A DNA stretch of 64,000 nucleotides, taken from the NCBI GenBank assembly GCA_963675655.1, contig OY776489.1:620001-684000 (forward strand). The letters run 5' to 3'. Numbering within the stretch: position 1 is the stretch's first letter; every line of letters starts with the position of its first letter. Below the pieces are notes generated by a model. That model was given only the letters and a program-made list of their open reading frames with translations. It ran no database searches and was not told where the DNA came from. The position numbers were made by a program, and so were the translations under genes. Of this stretch, positions 25,281 through 33,978 are shown in pieces. This DNA comes from CAXXOK01 sp963675655. GTDB lineage: Bacteria; Bacillota; Clostridia; Christensenellales; Aristaeellaceae.

Positions 25281-25865
25281 ATGGATGAAAAAGCAGGAAG
25301 CAGCAACCATTGCATCGTCCTCGCCGGCAAAAAAGAGTTGGATATATACGTAAACCCCCAGCGGCAGCGCCTATTGCGCGTAATGGCTCTGGAGGGTTGC
25401 CCTGTAACACCCAAAACGCTTTCAGACCGCATGGGCATTTCACCCTCCTCGGTGCAATATCACCTGAAAAAGCTGATATCCTTAGGTCTTGTGGCGCAAC
25501 ACCATACGAAAAAAATCAACGGCATTACAGCCCATTTTTACCGACTGGTGCCCTGTACCATCAGTATTGGCCGCCCGCCTGCAGAGGGGCATATGGAGGA
25601 ACGCATCGCGCTGATGCAAAACGGTGTCAGCGGCGTTTTCAACGGTTTTGCTAACTATTTACGGCAATCACATAATGGCTCGCTGCCTGCGCCGCCGCTG
25701 GGCGATCTGTTATGGGGTATCGCTCGGCTCGCGCCGGAAGAAGCTATGGAACTGCACCAAATTATACACCGGTTTCTGGAAGCACACGAACCATCCGAAG
25801 TGCAAGGCGACGCGTGGGAATATGCGCTGATTGCCTATCCGGTAAAGGAGGAACCCCATGCGTAA
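25281..25865 (+). CDS. ArsR-like winged-helix transcriptional regulator
   Basis: 194 residues. Residues 25-95 form a winged helix: RQRLLRVMALEGCPVTPKTLSDRMGISPSSVQYHLKKLISLGLVAQHH, with the recognition helix SPSSVQYHLKKL. The C-terminal half is helical, with no recognised ligand domain. The ATG at 25281 follows AAGGGGGT by seven bases. It overlaps the MFS gene by eight bases and its promoter contains a palindrome, so it most likely represses the pump until an inducer binds. Inducer unknown. Confidence 0.85.
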   Translation: MDEKAGSSNHCIVLAGKKELDIYVNPQRQRLLRVMALEGCPVTPKTLSDRMGISPSSVQYHLKKLISLGLVAQHHTKKINGITAHFYRLVPCTISIGRPPAEGHMEERIALMQNGVSGVFNGFANYLRQSHNGSLPAPPLGDLLWGIARLAPEEAMELHQIIHRFLEAHEPSEVQGDAWEYALIAYPVKEEPHA

Positions 25866-27108
25866 GAATTTGCAGGCAATTGCGCTGCTCAAAAACCTTT
25901 CCACCGGCATCATTATCCCGGTACTCACGCTGATGATCATCGCACACGGCGCGACCATCAGCACCGTATCGCTGATGATCGGCGCCTATTCCCTCACCGT
26001 GGCTGTAGTAGAATTTCCCAGCGGAGTTTTCGCCGATTTGTACGGCCGGAAACGCGCTTTTTTCATCTCTACCCTTTTCACACTTGGATGCTACACACTA
26101 TTGCTGCTCTCCCACACCCCGGCGCTCCTGCTATTGGCCATGGTACTTAATGGCTTGGGCCGCGCCTTTTCCTCCGGTAGTTTGGAAGCGATTGCACTGG
26201 ATGAAACCAAGGATGACGCGGCGCTGGTTAAGGTAACAGCGCGGCTTTCCATCCTAGAAAGTGCGGGCCTCGCGGTCGGCGCGCTGCTTGGCGGCGTACT
26301 GGCAGGCATTGGAACCGATTATAACATCAACATAACTGTCGTTATCGCCATCAACACTGCATTGTTATTGCTGACCCAGTTTACCGTGCACGAACCTTCA
26401 CGGGCTGCAGCCCCCGGCGAACCGGAAGAGCATACCGGGCTTGCGGCGCTGCTGCGCGGCAACTACACTTTTCTGACCAAGCGCGGCACCATCCGTATGA
26501 TTGTGGTGTTAACGCTCATCACAGGCTTTGCCATGCTATCGATGGAAACCTATTGGCAGCCCGCCCTGCTGTCCTTCATGCCGCCATCTTGGCTGCTGGG
26601 TGTTTTAAGCAGCGCAGGGTACGCCGCCGTAATCTTCGGCAGCAAAATGACCGAACATTGGTTTACCAAAAAGCCCGAATCCGGGGTAACGCTGCTGCTG
26701 GTGAACAAAGCGCTGATGGGCTTGCTGATTGCCGGGCTGATGGCAGCCAGCGGACTAATGCCGTTTATCGGCGCGTACATGCTATGGTACCTTACATTGG
26801 GTGCCTCAAGCGTTGCCGAAAGCACGCTGCTCAACCGGGAAGCCCCTTCCCGGCAGCGCGCAAGCATCCTCTCGCTGTTTTCGCTGCTGGTGCAGATCGG
26901 CGGTTTATTGGGTTCACTGTGCGGCTACATTGTCAGCAGTCAAACGGATTTCCGCATGATCTGGCTGCTGTCCGGCGGTTTACTACTGGTAAGCACCGCC
27001 GGGTTCACCCTGCGCCGTGTTTTTGGGAAAGCGCCGCAGCAAGCACCGCTTGAAACCGCCGTGCAAACCGCCGCCGAAGATGCAGGCACTTACGAAACGC
27101 CACAATAA
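25858..27108 (+). CDS. MFS transporter, probable efflux pump
   Basis: 416 residues, about 12 membrane helices. The MFS loop 2-3 motif appears as GVFADLYGRKRAFFIS, with GLGRAFSSGSLEAIALDE after helix 4. The mid-loop (about residues 180-200) is short and charged. Pairing with a winged-helix regulator in an overlapping two-gene operon is typical of drug or toxin exporters. Substrate unknown. Confidence 0.88.
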   Translation: MRKNLQAIALLKNLSTGIIIPVLTLMIIAHGATISTVSLMIGAYSLTVAVVEFPSGVFADLYGRKRAFFISTLFTLGCYTLLLLSHTPALLLLAMVLNGLGRAFSSGSLEAIALDETKDDAALVKVTARLSILESAGLAVGALLGGVLAGIGTDYNINITVVIAINTALLLLTQFTVHEPSRAAAPGEPEEHTGLAALLRGNYTFLTKRGTIRMIVVLTLITGFAMLSMETYWQPALLSFMPPSWLLGVLSSAGYAAVIFGSKMTEHWFTKKPESGVTLLLVNKALMGLLIAGLMAASGLMPFIGAYMLWYLTLGASSVAESTLLNREAPSRQRASILSLFSLLVQIGGLLGSLCGYIVSSQTDFRMIWLLSGGLLLVSTAGFTLRRVFGKAPQQAPLETAVQTAAEDAGTYETPQ

Positions 27109-27156
27109 TACCAGACCGCCATCCGTGAATCCATTTTCCCGTTGAAAACCATACGT

Positions 27157-27193
27157 TACAGCAGCCCGCGTTCTGCGGCCTGCTGTATTTTTA
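27157..27193 (+). terminator. Terminator after the MFS gene
   Basis: TACAGCAG...CTGCTGTA with an inner GCCCGC/GCGGC pairing, followed by TTTTTATT. It also separates this operon from the convergent gene at 27268. Confidence 0.85.
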
Positions 27194-27267
27194 TTCCCAT
27201 CTTTATACTAGATTTACCAACACAAGGGGATTTTGCTTTGCTTATATCGTTGCACGTTACAACCCCT

Positions 27268-28041
27268 TTAATAAGCATACACATAGGGTTCGTCCGGCGG
27301 CGAGCAGGGCGTAACGGAATCCACCACAATCCGCATTTCCTGATACTCCTCCAAATCCACCATCTGCAGTTTGCCGGTAATGGTAACCCACTCGTCGGCT
27401 GTGAGTCCGGCTACGTCGTCATACTGGCATTTAAAGCCGATGGAAAACAAATCGGCAACACAGCAGGTCATCAGCTTTCGGATGGGCGAGAAGGTATCGC
27501 CTTCCGGGAAATATTTTTCATCCTTAAGCACCTGCCCCATGGTGGTAATTTCAAACCCTAAAAACGGTGTTGCGTCGGTGTAGATTTCCGTAAGCCAGAA
27601 ATAAGTTTCATCTTCCATTACGGTCAGGGTTTGATGCTCCGGGTCGTAACCGTGCAGTACGCGCCCCTCATACCCTGATGCCGTCATGGTATAGGTTTCA
27701 TCCAGCAGGGTCGGGCTTTCCAGCGCGGCATTCCCCGCGGGAAACAGCGGCGCATCCCAAAGCTGCTCCACATAGGTGGAAGACCCCAGCAAAATCAGCG
27801 GTATCAGCAGCGCCAGCATCTGCGTATAGTTACGGACATGCGTAAGCGCAAACAGATTGCTGAAATTATATACCGCCATCACCACCAGCGCCGCCGCCGC
27901 AAAATACAGGTACGGCATGGTGCGCGGTGTAACGTAGTGCTGGTAATTCTTGGTTGCTGCCAGCCACAGTAGCCCTAGCCCTAGCACCAACGCAACGCAC
28001 CCCTCCGCCAGCCGCGCGGGATTGATCGCTCTTTTCGTCAT
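27268..28041 (-). CDS. TIGR03943/YcgQ-type permease partner protein
   Basis: 257 residues. Two or three N-terminal membrane helices (VALVLGLGLLWLAATKNYQHYVTPR, MPYLYFAAAALVVMAVYNF, MLALLIPLILLGSS) precede an extracytoplasmic C-terminal domain with the conserved RKLMTCCVADLFSIGFKC and ADEWVTITGKL. This family occurs with the DUF318/UPF0718 permease. The start overlaps the permease stop by four bases, so the two are coupled and probably form one membrane complex. Transport substrate is not established; the context here points to a metal. Last gene of the four-gene set. Confidence 0.85.
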   Translation of the reverse strand: MTKRAINPARLAEGCVALVLGLGLLWLAATKNYQHYVTPRTMPYLYFAAAALVVMAVYNFSNLFALTHVRNYTQMLALLIPLILLGSSTYVEQLWDAPLFPAGNAALESPTLLDETYTMTASGYEGRVLHGYDPEHQTLTVMEDETYFWLTEIYTDATPFLGFEITTMGQVLKDEKYFPEGDTFSPIRKLMTCCVADLFSIGFKCQYDDVAGLTADEWVTITGKLQMVDLEEYQEMRIVVDSVTPCSPPDEPYVYAY

Positions 28042-29630
28042 GCAATCAGCCCTCCCAATCCCAGTGTAAAGGCAACATATACCGTAACAAAGCTGATGAC
28101 AAAGGTCGTAATCAGTAGTTTTACCATAAAGCGTTTGGTAAAGCTGGACGCCATCAAAATCATATTTTTAATGTCGATCATCGGGCCGAAAACCATGAAG
28201 CTCATCACCGCGCCCAGCGGCAGCGAGGTACCCATGTTTTTTCCGACTACTGCATCGGAGGACGAGCACAGCGACAGTAAAAAGGCCAGCGCCATCATCA
28301 CCAGCATGGAGACGAGCAGGCTGTCGTACTGCATACTATTCAAACTATTTCCCATCACTAGCTGCAATACAGTGGAGACCCCGATACCAATTAATAAGAA
28401 CCGCGCCACCTCGAAGAACTCGTGGTGGAAGTGCACCACCAGCTCTTTCAGTTTATCCTTGAGCGGGTAGTGCCCGTGCGTATGATGGTGGTCGTGATCG
28501 TGCTCGTGTCCGTCAGCATGGTCGTGATCGCAGCTGCAAGTATCGCTGTGCGCATGCGGTACGCAGCAGGCGCATGCCGGCGCAGCCGCACCAGCCAGCA
28601 ACACACTTTTCCGTCCCCATGCAAAGCATAGGCCAATCAGCACGGAGCACAAGATACCAAACCCCATGCGTGTCAACATAATATGAAGATTCGCGCCAAA
28701 AGCGTAATAGGTGGACAACATCACCACCGGGTTGATAATCGGCGCCGCGATCATAAACGTGACAGCAGCGGGCAGCGGCACGCCCTTACGCACCAGACTG
28801 CGGAACACCGGTATGGATGCGCAGTCGCAAATTGGCAATATAAACCCGCCCAGCACGCCAAACAGCATACCGCCAAATAATTTTTTCGGAAAAATGCGCT
28901 GTAATAAATCGGCAGGTACAAACACCTGAATCGCGGAGGACAGCAAAATGCCCAGCAGCAAAAACGGCAACGCCTGTAAATAGGTGCCTAGAAAAACAGC
29001 CATGGAATCGGGCACGGAATAGTGCAGGCGGTTCAGCGCCGCCAGCAGCGCGCCCACCGCAACCAGAATAAACATAAAGCGAATGCCTTGCAGCATATTG
29101 CGACCCTGTAATATCGCTTCTATCTCCCGCCCGTCGGAAAGGGAGATTACTTCCATATTCGGCTGCAAAGGCAGCAAGCGGTGGCGTATTTGCCGCAGTG
29201 CTTTACGCTGCTGCTGGCTTACGGCAAACAAATCGCACTGCGCAAACTGCTGCGTCAGCACCGAATCCCCCAGACACTCCGTATCCGCTTCTCCATCGCC
29301 GCAGCGCACCACTTTGCGCAGCTTGCAGCTTTTCGCAAGCTGCGTTTGACTCAGCAAGGTAAGCAGCCGGTTGATAGGCTGATCATCCTCCCACGAAATC
29401 CATACCGCATCATAATCACCATCCGCCAGTTGCCGGGCAAGCGCATCTCCCGTTTCCAGCAGCGGCACATCCACCGGCAGGGAGCAAACCCCCTGCGGCG
29501 TCTCCGGCTCCGCCTGTTCCCATTGTACCCACAGGGGGTGCTCACTGCGGCAAAACCGCTTAAAAAACGCCAGTCGTTCCCCCGCATCCGTACCGCAAAG
29601 CGCGTATACGGGTATTTTTCTATTGGCCAT
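28038..29630 (-). CDS. UPF0718/YcgR-type permease with N-terminal degenerate CobW-like domain and His-rich loop
   Basis: 530 residues. Residues 185-530 are the permease: GGFILPICDCASIPVFRSLVRKGVPLPAAVTFMIAAPIINPVV, then SSSDAVVGKNMG and FGPMIDIKNM, with about eight helices. A central loop (about 345-390) is extremely Cys/His-rich (CACC, SDTCSCDHDHADGHEHDHDHH in part), a metal-binding segment. Residues 1-175 are soluble and are normally absent: VYALCGTDAGERLAFFKRF sits where a G3E/CobW GTPase has its P-loop, but the GxxGxGKT motif is lost. I infer a degenerate CobW-like domain; it could also be an unrelated fold. Substrate probably a divalent metal. Confidence 0.83.
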   Translation of the reverse strand: MANRKIPVYALCGTDAGERLAFFKRFCRSEHPLWVQWEQAEPETPQGVCSLPVDVPLLETGDALARQLADGDYDAVWISWEDDQPINRLLTLLSQTQLAKSCKLRKVVRCGDGEADTECLGDSVLTQQFAQCDLFAVSQQQRKALRQIRHRLLPLQPNMEVISLSDGREIEAILQGRNMLQGIRFMFILVAVGALLAALNRLHYSVPDSMAVFLGTYLQALPFLLLGILLSSAIQVFVPADLLQRIFPKKLFGGMLFGVLGGFILPICDCASIPVFRSLVRKGVPLPAAVTFMIAAPIINPVVMLSTYYAFGANLHIMLTRMGFGILCSVLIGLCFAWGRKSVLLAGAAAPACACCVPHAHSDTCSCDHDHADGHEHDHDHHHTHGHYPLKDKLKELVVHFHHEFFEVARFLLIGIGVSTVLQLVMGNSLNSMQYDSLLVSMLVMMALAFLLSLCSSSDAVVGKNMGTSLPLGAVMSFMVFGPMIDIKNMILMASSFTKRFMVKLLITTFVISFVTVYVAFTLGLGGLIA

Positions 29631-29648
29631 GTTCGTTGTTCTCCACTT

Positions 29649-30383
29649 CTATATTTTCCCCGTATAGTTGCAGCAGGCGCATCCCGCCCCCTGACAGCAG
29701 GGGCATACGCCGGGATGATCCGCAATCCACTGCATATAATCATCATCACCCGCATCGGAAGACGATGAATCATCCGAAGAGGATGACGAGGCAATAAAAT
29801 ACCCGCTTGTTGCCGGTTTAGGCAGGTCTTCGGCATTCACCACGGCGCTGCTTGCGTATAGCGCAACCAGCGTCGCAATCGTCGCGATTCCATCCTCCTG
29901 CAAGCCGTTTTGGCGCTGGAACATCTTCACCCGCTGTACGCAGGTAGAATTGTATATATTGCTGAAATTGGAACCCGTGCGGTAGTAGCCCAGTTCCAAC
30001 AGCCGCTGTTTCATCGCCAGCACTTCATCCCCATATTGATTGCGGGACAGTTCCCGGTACTCCATCGTATCCACAGTATAATCCGTTTTCGTTACAAAGC
30101 TGCTTGCGACATACCCGATCGTACCGTTGTATTCCACCTGCCAGTATGCATCCTCCATCGCGATTACTTTCATCAGGGTATGGTTTGGAATCCTCGCCAG
30201 AATTGTCGCGTTGGAAGCGGGTTTTTTACGCAGGTTTAACGACCCTTTCTCAGTCGTCACCTCCGCTACGGCAATATAGGTAACGCTGTCTTGTTCCTCC
30301 GCCGTACTGGTGCCCGTACAAAGCACACCGCACAGGCAAAGCAGCACCAACCCCCAGAGGGCTGTGCGTTGCAACTTTTTCAT
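29649..30383 (-). CDS. Exported SH3b / peptidoglycan-binding protein with Cys-rich C-terminus
   Basis: 244 residues. Signal peptide (1-28, ending STAEE), a bacterial SH3 domain (EKGSLNLRKKPASNATILARIP), a PG_binding_1 domain (YGDEVLAMKQRLLELGYY...VKMFQRQNGLQEDGIAT), a Ser/Asp linker, and a tail GVCPCCQGAGCACCNYTGKI with six cysteines in CxCC-x4-CxCC. The start at 30383 is 10 bases after GGGAGG. It should attach to cell wall; the tail resembles a metal-binding knot. In the middle of the metal-related gene set. Confidence 0.85.
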   Translation of the reverse strand: MKKLQRTALWGLVLLCLCGVLCTGTSTAEEQDSVTYIAVAEVTTEKGSLNLRKKPASNATILARIPNHTLMKVIAMEDAYWQVEYNGTIGYVASSFVTKTDYTVDTMEYRELSRNQYGDEVLAMKQRLLELGYYRTGSNFSNIYNSTCVQRVKMFQRQNGLQEDGIATIATLVALYASSAVVNAEDLPKPATSGYFIASSSSSDDSSSSDAGDDDYMQWIADHPGVCPCCQGAGCACCNYTGKI

Positions 30384-30526
30384 ATGCAGTTTTCCTCCCA
30401 TCAATCCGGTGCCTCTATGCGCATACCAAAGCGTACCGCGAACACATTCGCTGCCCCGCCCGGCGATTTACACCGATTACTTCCGGTTGTTTGTTTGTCT
30501 CTATGAAAAAGAGGAAGATACGAACT

Positions 30527-30844
30527 TCAATCGTTCATCCGGTCAAATAAAAGCACAGGGGTCGGCTGCCATGCATTGCGCGGCTGCGGTGCTGCAAACA
30601 CACGCAGTAAAAAAAGCGCCGCCAGACACACCGGCAATATTTTAATGAATCCCTGGGTAAAACCATTTAATAACGCGAGCAATGTATGAATATGGATACA
30701 CACCGGGCAATGCTCCCCGATGCAGTGATGGTGAATATTTACCGCACTGTAAGCGCTTGCGGTGCATACAACAAGCACCAGAAAAACAACCAGCAGCAAC
30801 GCGGGGATACGCCGCCAGTATTGATGCCCGGCTCCGCTGTGCAT
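30527..30844 (-). CDS. Small membrane protein with HHHCxGExCPVC motif
   Basis: 105 residues. Two membrane segments (IPALLLVVFLVLVVCTASAYS and GFIKILPVCLAALFLLRVF) flank VNIHHHCIGEHCPVCIHIH, a dense Cys/His cluster expected to face the outside. Small Bacillota proteins with this HxCxGExCPVC motif occur near zinc-uptake and Zur genes, in my recollection of the family; none is functionally described that I know of. The ATG at 30844 is chosen because AGGAGG lies seven bases ahead, over an ATG at 30907. First gene after the promoter at 30953-30982. Confidence 0.75.
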   Translation of the reverse strand: MHSGAGHQYWRRIPALLLVVFLVLVVCTASAYSAVNIHHHCIGEHCPVCIHIHTLLALLNGFTQGFIKILPVCLAALFLLRVFAAPQPRNAWQPTPVLLFDRMND

Positions 30845-30918
30845 GGCTGCTCCTCCTATCATTATTCGGCGTATGGAAAGCATCGCTCTTACACTCGCAA
30901 AATTCATGAATCTAATCG

Positions 30919-30946
30919 GAAAATGTTACAAAATCATTACCATTTC
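30919..30946. promoter_or_regulatory. Zur/Fur-like inverted repeat in the metal-gene promoter
   Basis: On the minus strand GAAATG-GTAATGATTTTGTAA-CATTTTC: AAATG and CATTT arms with TA-rich interior. It covers the predicted transcription start, a repressor position. The layout resembles Zur-type boxes (GAAATGTTATA-N-TATAACATTTC is the proteobacterial form). The match is imperfect, so the regulator identity is an inference. Confidence 0.45.
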
Positions 30947-30952
30947 ATGTGC

Positions 30953-30982
30953 AGTATACTCACTTTGTACCCAGTTTGTCAA
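30953..30982 (-). promoter_or_regulatory. SigA promoter of the four-gene metal-related set
   Basis: TTGACA (30982-30977), an 18-bp spacer and TATACT (30958-30953) on the minus strand. The remaining bases to the eno hairpin (30983-31238) show no gene. Confidence 0.85.
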
Positions 30983-31238
30983 CCGGCATATACGAAGGAA
31001 CACCCGCAATGCTTGTAAAAATCAAATACCGTTTATCCGCTTGCTTTGCATCTTTCCTATTTATATAAATAGCTTCGGAAAGCAAACAAAAATATGAGAA
31101 GTTGGCTGCCAACCCGCTAAAAAGCACGGCTGCCGAAAGCCAAGCCATATAGGGCAGAAGTAGACACATATGTACATAACCACCTTATAGCAACAGAATT
31201 CCTGCCAGAAAGAGAAAGCATGTATCCTTTTACAACAG

Positions 31239-31274
31239 CAAACCGCCGGAGGCTCTTTTGCCTCCGGCGGTTTG
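31239..31274 (-). terminator. Hairpin after eno
   Basis: CAAACCGCCGGAGGC, 6-base loop, GCCTCCGGCGGTTTG, a perfect 15-bp stem 23 bases past the eno stop. The following T-run is poor (TTTGCTG), so it may act as a 3'-end stabiliser as well as a terminator. Confidence 0.75.
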
Positions 31275-31296
31275 GTATATGTAAGTCGTATTCTTT

Positions 31297-32577
31297 TTAC
31301 CGGTTAAAAGCGCCCATGCCCGGGTATACCGCCGCGGCGCCCAAGTGCTCCTCAATACGCAGCAACCGGTTATACTTGGCTACGCGCTCGCTGCGGCTGG
31401 GTGCGCCGGTCTTGATCTGCCCTGCGCCCAGCGCTACCGCCAGATCGGCAATGGTCGTATCCTCGGTTTCGCCCGAACGATGCGAAATCACCGCCGTGTA
31501 TCCGGCTTTTTGCGCCATCTGCACCGCCTGAATCGTCTCCCACAGGGAGCCGATCTGGTTGAGTTTAATCAGGATGGAGTTTGCGCTGCCGCTGTCAATG
31601 CCGCGTTTCAGCCGCTGGGTGTTGGTAACGAAAAGATCGTCGCCCACCAGCTGTACCTTGTCGCCCAGGACGGTGGTCATCTCTTTCCAGCCGTCCCAAT
31701 CTTCCTCATCCAGCGCATCCTCAATGGAGATAATGGGATACTTCTCCAGCATTGTCTTCCAGTATGCAATCAATTCCTGCGCGGTATAGCGCGTCTGATG
31801 CTTGGGCAGCAGATAGCCGTTATCCGCCTTCCACTCGCTGCTGGCCGCATCGATCGCCAGCATAAAGTCGTTATACGGCTTATACCCCGCGGTTTCAATA
31901 GCGCGGATCAGGTACTGTATGGCTTCCTCGTCGCTTTGCAGGTTCGGGGCGTAGCCGCCCTCGTCGCCCACCGCGGTCGCCAGCTTATCCTTTTTCAGCA
32001 GTCCTGCCAGCGTGTGGAAAACCTCCGCGCTCCAGCGCAGCCCCTCCGCGAAGGTTGGCGCGCCGACCGGCATAATCATAAACTCTTGGATGTCGATGTT
32101 GTTGGTCGCGTGCGCGCCCCCGTTGAGCACGTTCATCATGGGTACCGGCAGCACATGCGCGGCCGCGCCGCCCAGGAACCGGTACAGCGGTACGCCCTGC
32201 TCATTGGCCGCCGCGCGTGCCGCCGCCAATGAAACCGCCAGAATCGCATTCGCTCCCAAACGGGATTTATCCTTAGTGCCGTCCAGCTGTATCATTTTTT
32301 CGTCCAGCAGTGCGGTTTGCGACGCGTCCGCGCCTTTCAGCGCATCGGCGATTTCGCCGTTGATGTGCTCAACAGCCTTTAGCACCCCTTTGCCGCCATA
32401 GCGTTTGGGGTCCTGATCGCGCAGTTCCAACGCCTCGAACTGTCCGGTGGAGGCTCCGCTGGGTACAGCAGCTACACTGCGTGCGCCGCCCTCCAGCGTA
32501 ACCATCGCTTCCACCGTGGGGTTGCCGCGTGAATCGATAATCTCACGGCCATGGATCTTTTCAATTGCATAACGCAT
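31297..32577 (-). CDS. eno: Enolase (phosphopyruvate hydratase)
   Basis: 426 residues, normal length. Catalytic landmarks: DSRGNPTVE, VPSGASTG, GDEGGYAP, the Mg ligands in MLAIDAASSEW, IISIEDALDEEDW and VGDDLFVTN, the base Lys in ILIKLNQIG, and SHRSGETED. It interconverts 2-phosphoglycerate and phosphoenolpyruvate in glycolysis. The ATG has GGAGG eight bases ahead. Monocistronic, with TATAAT at 32694-32689 and a small leader hairpin. Confidence 0.98.
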   Translation of the reverse strand: MRYAIEKIHGREIIDSRGNPTVEAMVTLEGGARSVAAVPSGASTGQFEALELRDQDPKRYGGKGVLKAVEHINGEIADALKGADASQTALLDEKMIQLDGTKDKSRLGANAILAVSLAAARAAANEQGVPLYRFLGGAAAHVLPVPMMNVLNGGAHATNNIDIQEFMIMPVGAPTFAEGLRWSAEVFHTLAGLLKKDKLATAVGDEGGYAPNLQSDEEAIQYLIRAIETAGYKPYNDFMLAIDAASSEWKADNGYLLPKHQTRYTAQELIAYWKTMLEKYPIISIEDALDEEDWDGWKEMTTVLGDKVQLVGDDLFVTNTQRLKRGIDSGSANSILIKLNQIGSLWETIQAVQMAQKAGYTAVISHRSGETEDTTIADLAVALGAGQIKTGAPSRSERVAKYNRLLRIEEHLGAAAVYPGMGAFNR

Positions 32578-32658
32578 AGGTTCAACCTCCGTTTATCGTC
32601 AGTACAGCAGTACTTACAAAACCAATCTCTTCCCGCGCCGCATCCGCGGTTTGGGCAC

Positions 32659-32694
32659 GGTTTCCATCCTTTTGGAAACCCTGTACTTATTATA
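32659..32694 (-). promoter_or_regulatory. eno -10 box and leader hairpin
   Basis: A perfect TATAAT at 32694-32689 (minus strand) with a weak -35. Just downstream in the transcript GGTTTCC and GGAAACC (32659-32680) form a 7-bp hairpin. Possibly only a 5'-end stabiliser. Confidence 0.55.
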
Positions 32695-32740
32695 ACGCAT
32701 TTCACGGGGTTTGAACCATATTTTCACAGTTCCCGCCGCA

Positions 32741-33910
32741 TCACTCAGCAGCGGAAACCTCCTGTGCGGGTAATGCGGCCGTAACCGTTGGCGGGTTCTC
32801 GGCTTTACGCGTATAGAGTATCGAAGCGATTAGCGCGGAAAGCGGAGCCGTAGCCACCAGCCCAAAGCTGCCGACTAGCGTATTCATCAATTGACTGGCC
32901 ACATATTTCAGGTTGATCACATCCAGCAGCGGCGTGCCCTGCCCCGCAAAATACATCAACATCGACAGGTAATTGCCGGAATAAGCCAGCATTAGCGTAG
33001 TCGCCATGGTACCCAGCACCCCGCGTCCCACTGTAAGCCCGCTTTTCAGCAGCGCAGGCGCATCCAGTGTGGGGCATTGGCGCTGTATCTCCTCGCAGGC
33101 AACCGATACGTCCATGCTCAAATCCATCAATGCGCCGGAGTTGGCAATAAACATCATGCCGATGAACAACGCACGCGTATCCACCTGCATGGAGGATTGG
33201 GACAACAGCGGCACCACGTAAGGGATATCCCCGCCATCCAACTTGAGCAGATGTGTAAACAGCATCGCAAGTAAAAACGTTACCACTGTGCCGGTAAGCG
33301 AACCTAATAGCGCAACAGCACAGCGGCGGGTGAAGCCCGCCACCAGCACGTCAATGAGCACCGTTAGCATAAGCACTGTCACAAAAGCCGCCAGTATCGG
33401 ATCGATTCCGTCCAGCAGCAGCGGAATCAGCAATTTCCAAATGATGATCGCGCTAGCCGCCAGCGAAATCAGCGCACCCGAACCGATAATGCCGCCAAAG
33501 GCGATCAGCGCAATCGCCAACGCCGCAAAAATCATTAGCTCCGTACCCGCGCGGTAATGGTCGATCAGGGTAACTTTCAATTGATCATCCGCGCCCATTT
33601 GCACCAGCGCGTACGCCGTATCTCCCGGTTCAAATAATTTATCTTTATCCAGCGCCGTATTCAGGTAGTTATACCCAACGGCTTGCAACCCTTTGTACTC
33701 CCCGTCCAGCACGGTGATCGCGCAGTTTTGCACCCCGGAATACACAATACCGATGGGTAAAAGATCGCTGTTATCTACCGTTTCAATCCGTACCGTTTGG
33801 CGCGGTATCGCGGAATACTCGTTCAGGTGCGTATCTGGTAAAAGGCACAACAGCACGCAAACCACAATCATCACAGCGCTGAAAATGAGGCTTTGTCTTT
33901 TCTTTTTCAT
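32741..33910 (-). CDS. YibE/YibF family membrane protein
   Basis: 389 residues. One N-terminal helix, an extracytoplasmic domain (about 30-130), then about seven helices. GFTRRCAVALLGSLTGTVVTFLLA, MFIANSGALMDLSMDVSVACEEIQRQCP and GRGVLGTMATTLMLAYSGNYLSMLMYF are the conserved YibE/F core. The family is widespread in Bacillota; its function is unknown (predicted transporter). The ATG at 33910 has GGAGGGG seven bases ahead. It follows phoA after a terminator, so it may be read through or have its own promoter. Confidence 0.85.
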   Translation of the reverse strand: MKKKRQSLIFSAVMIVVCVLLCLLPDTHLNEYSAIPRQTVRIETVDNSDLLPIGIVYSGVQNCAITVLDGEYKGLQAVGYNYLNTALDKDKLFEPGDTAYALVQMGADDQLKVTLIDHYRAGTELMIFAALAIALIAFGGIIGSGALISLAASAIIIWKLLIPLLLDGIDPILAAFVTVLMLTVLIDVLVAGFTRRCAVALLGSLTGTVVTFLLAMLFTHLLKLDGGDIPYVVPLLSQSSMQVDTRALFIGMMFIANSGALMDLSMDVSVACEEIQRQCPTLDAPALLKSGLTVGRGVLGTMATTLMLAYSGNYLSMLMYFAGQGTPLLDVINLKYVASQLMNTLVGSFGLVATAPLSALIASILYTRKAENPPTVTAALPAQEVSAAE

Positions 33911-33922
33911 CCGTACCCCTCC

Positions 33923-33955
33923 AAACAAACAGGGGCTGCCCGATACGGCAGCCCC
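33923..33955 (-). terminator. Terminator between phoA and yibE/F
   Basis: GGGGCTGCC, 6-base loop, GGCAGCCCC, a perfect 9-bp stem followed on the minus strand by TGTTTGTTT. Confidence 0.8.
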
Positions 33956-33978
33956 CGGATGCTTTTGTCGGTTTTTGC

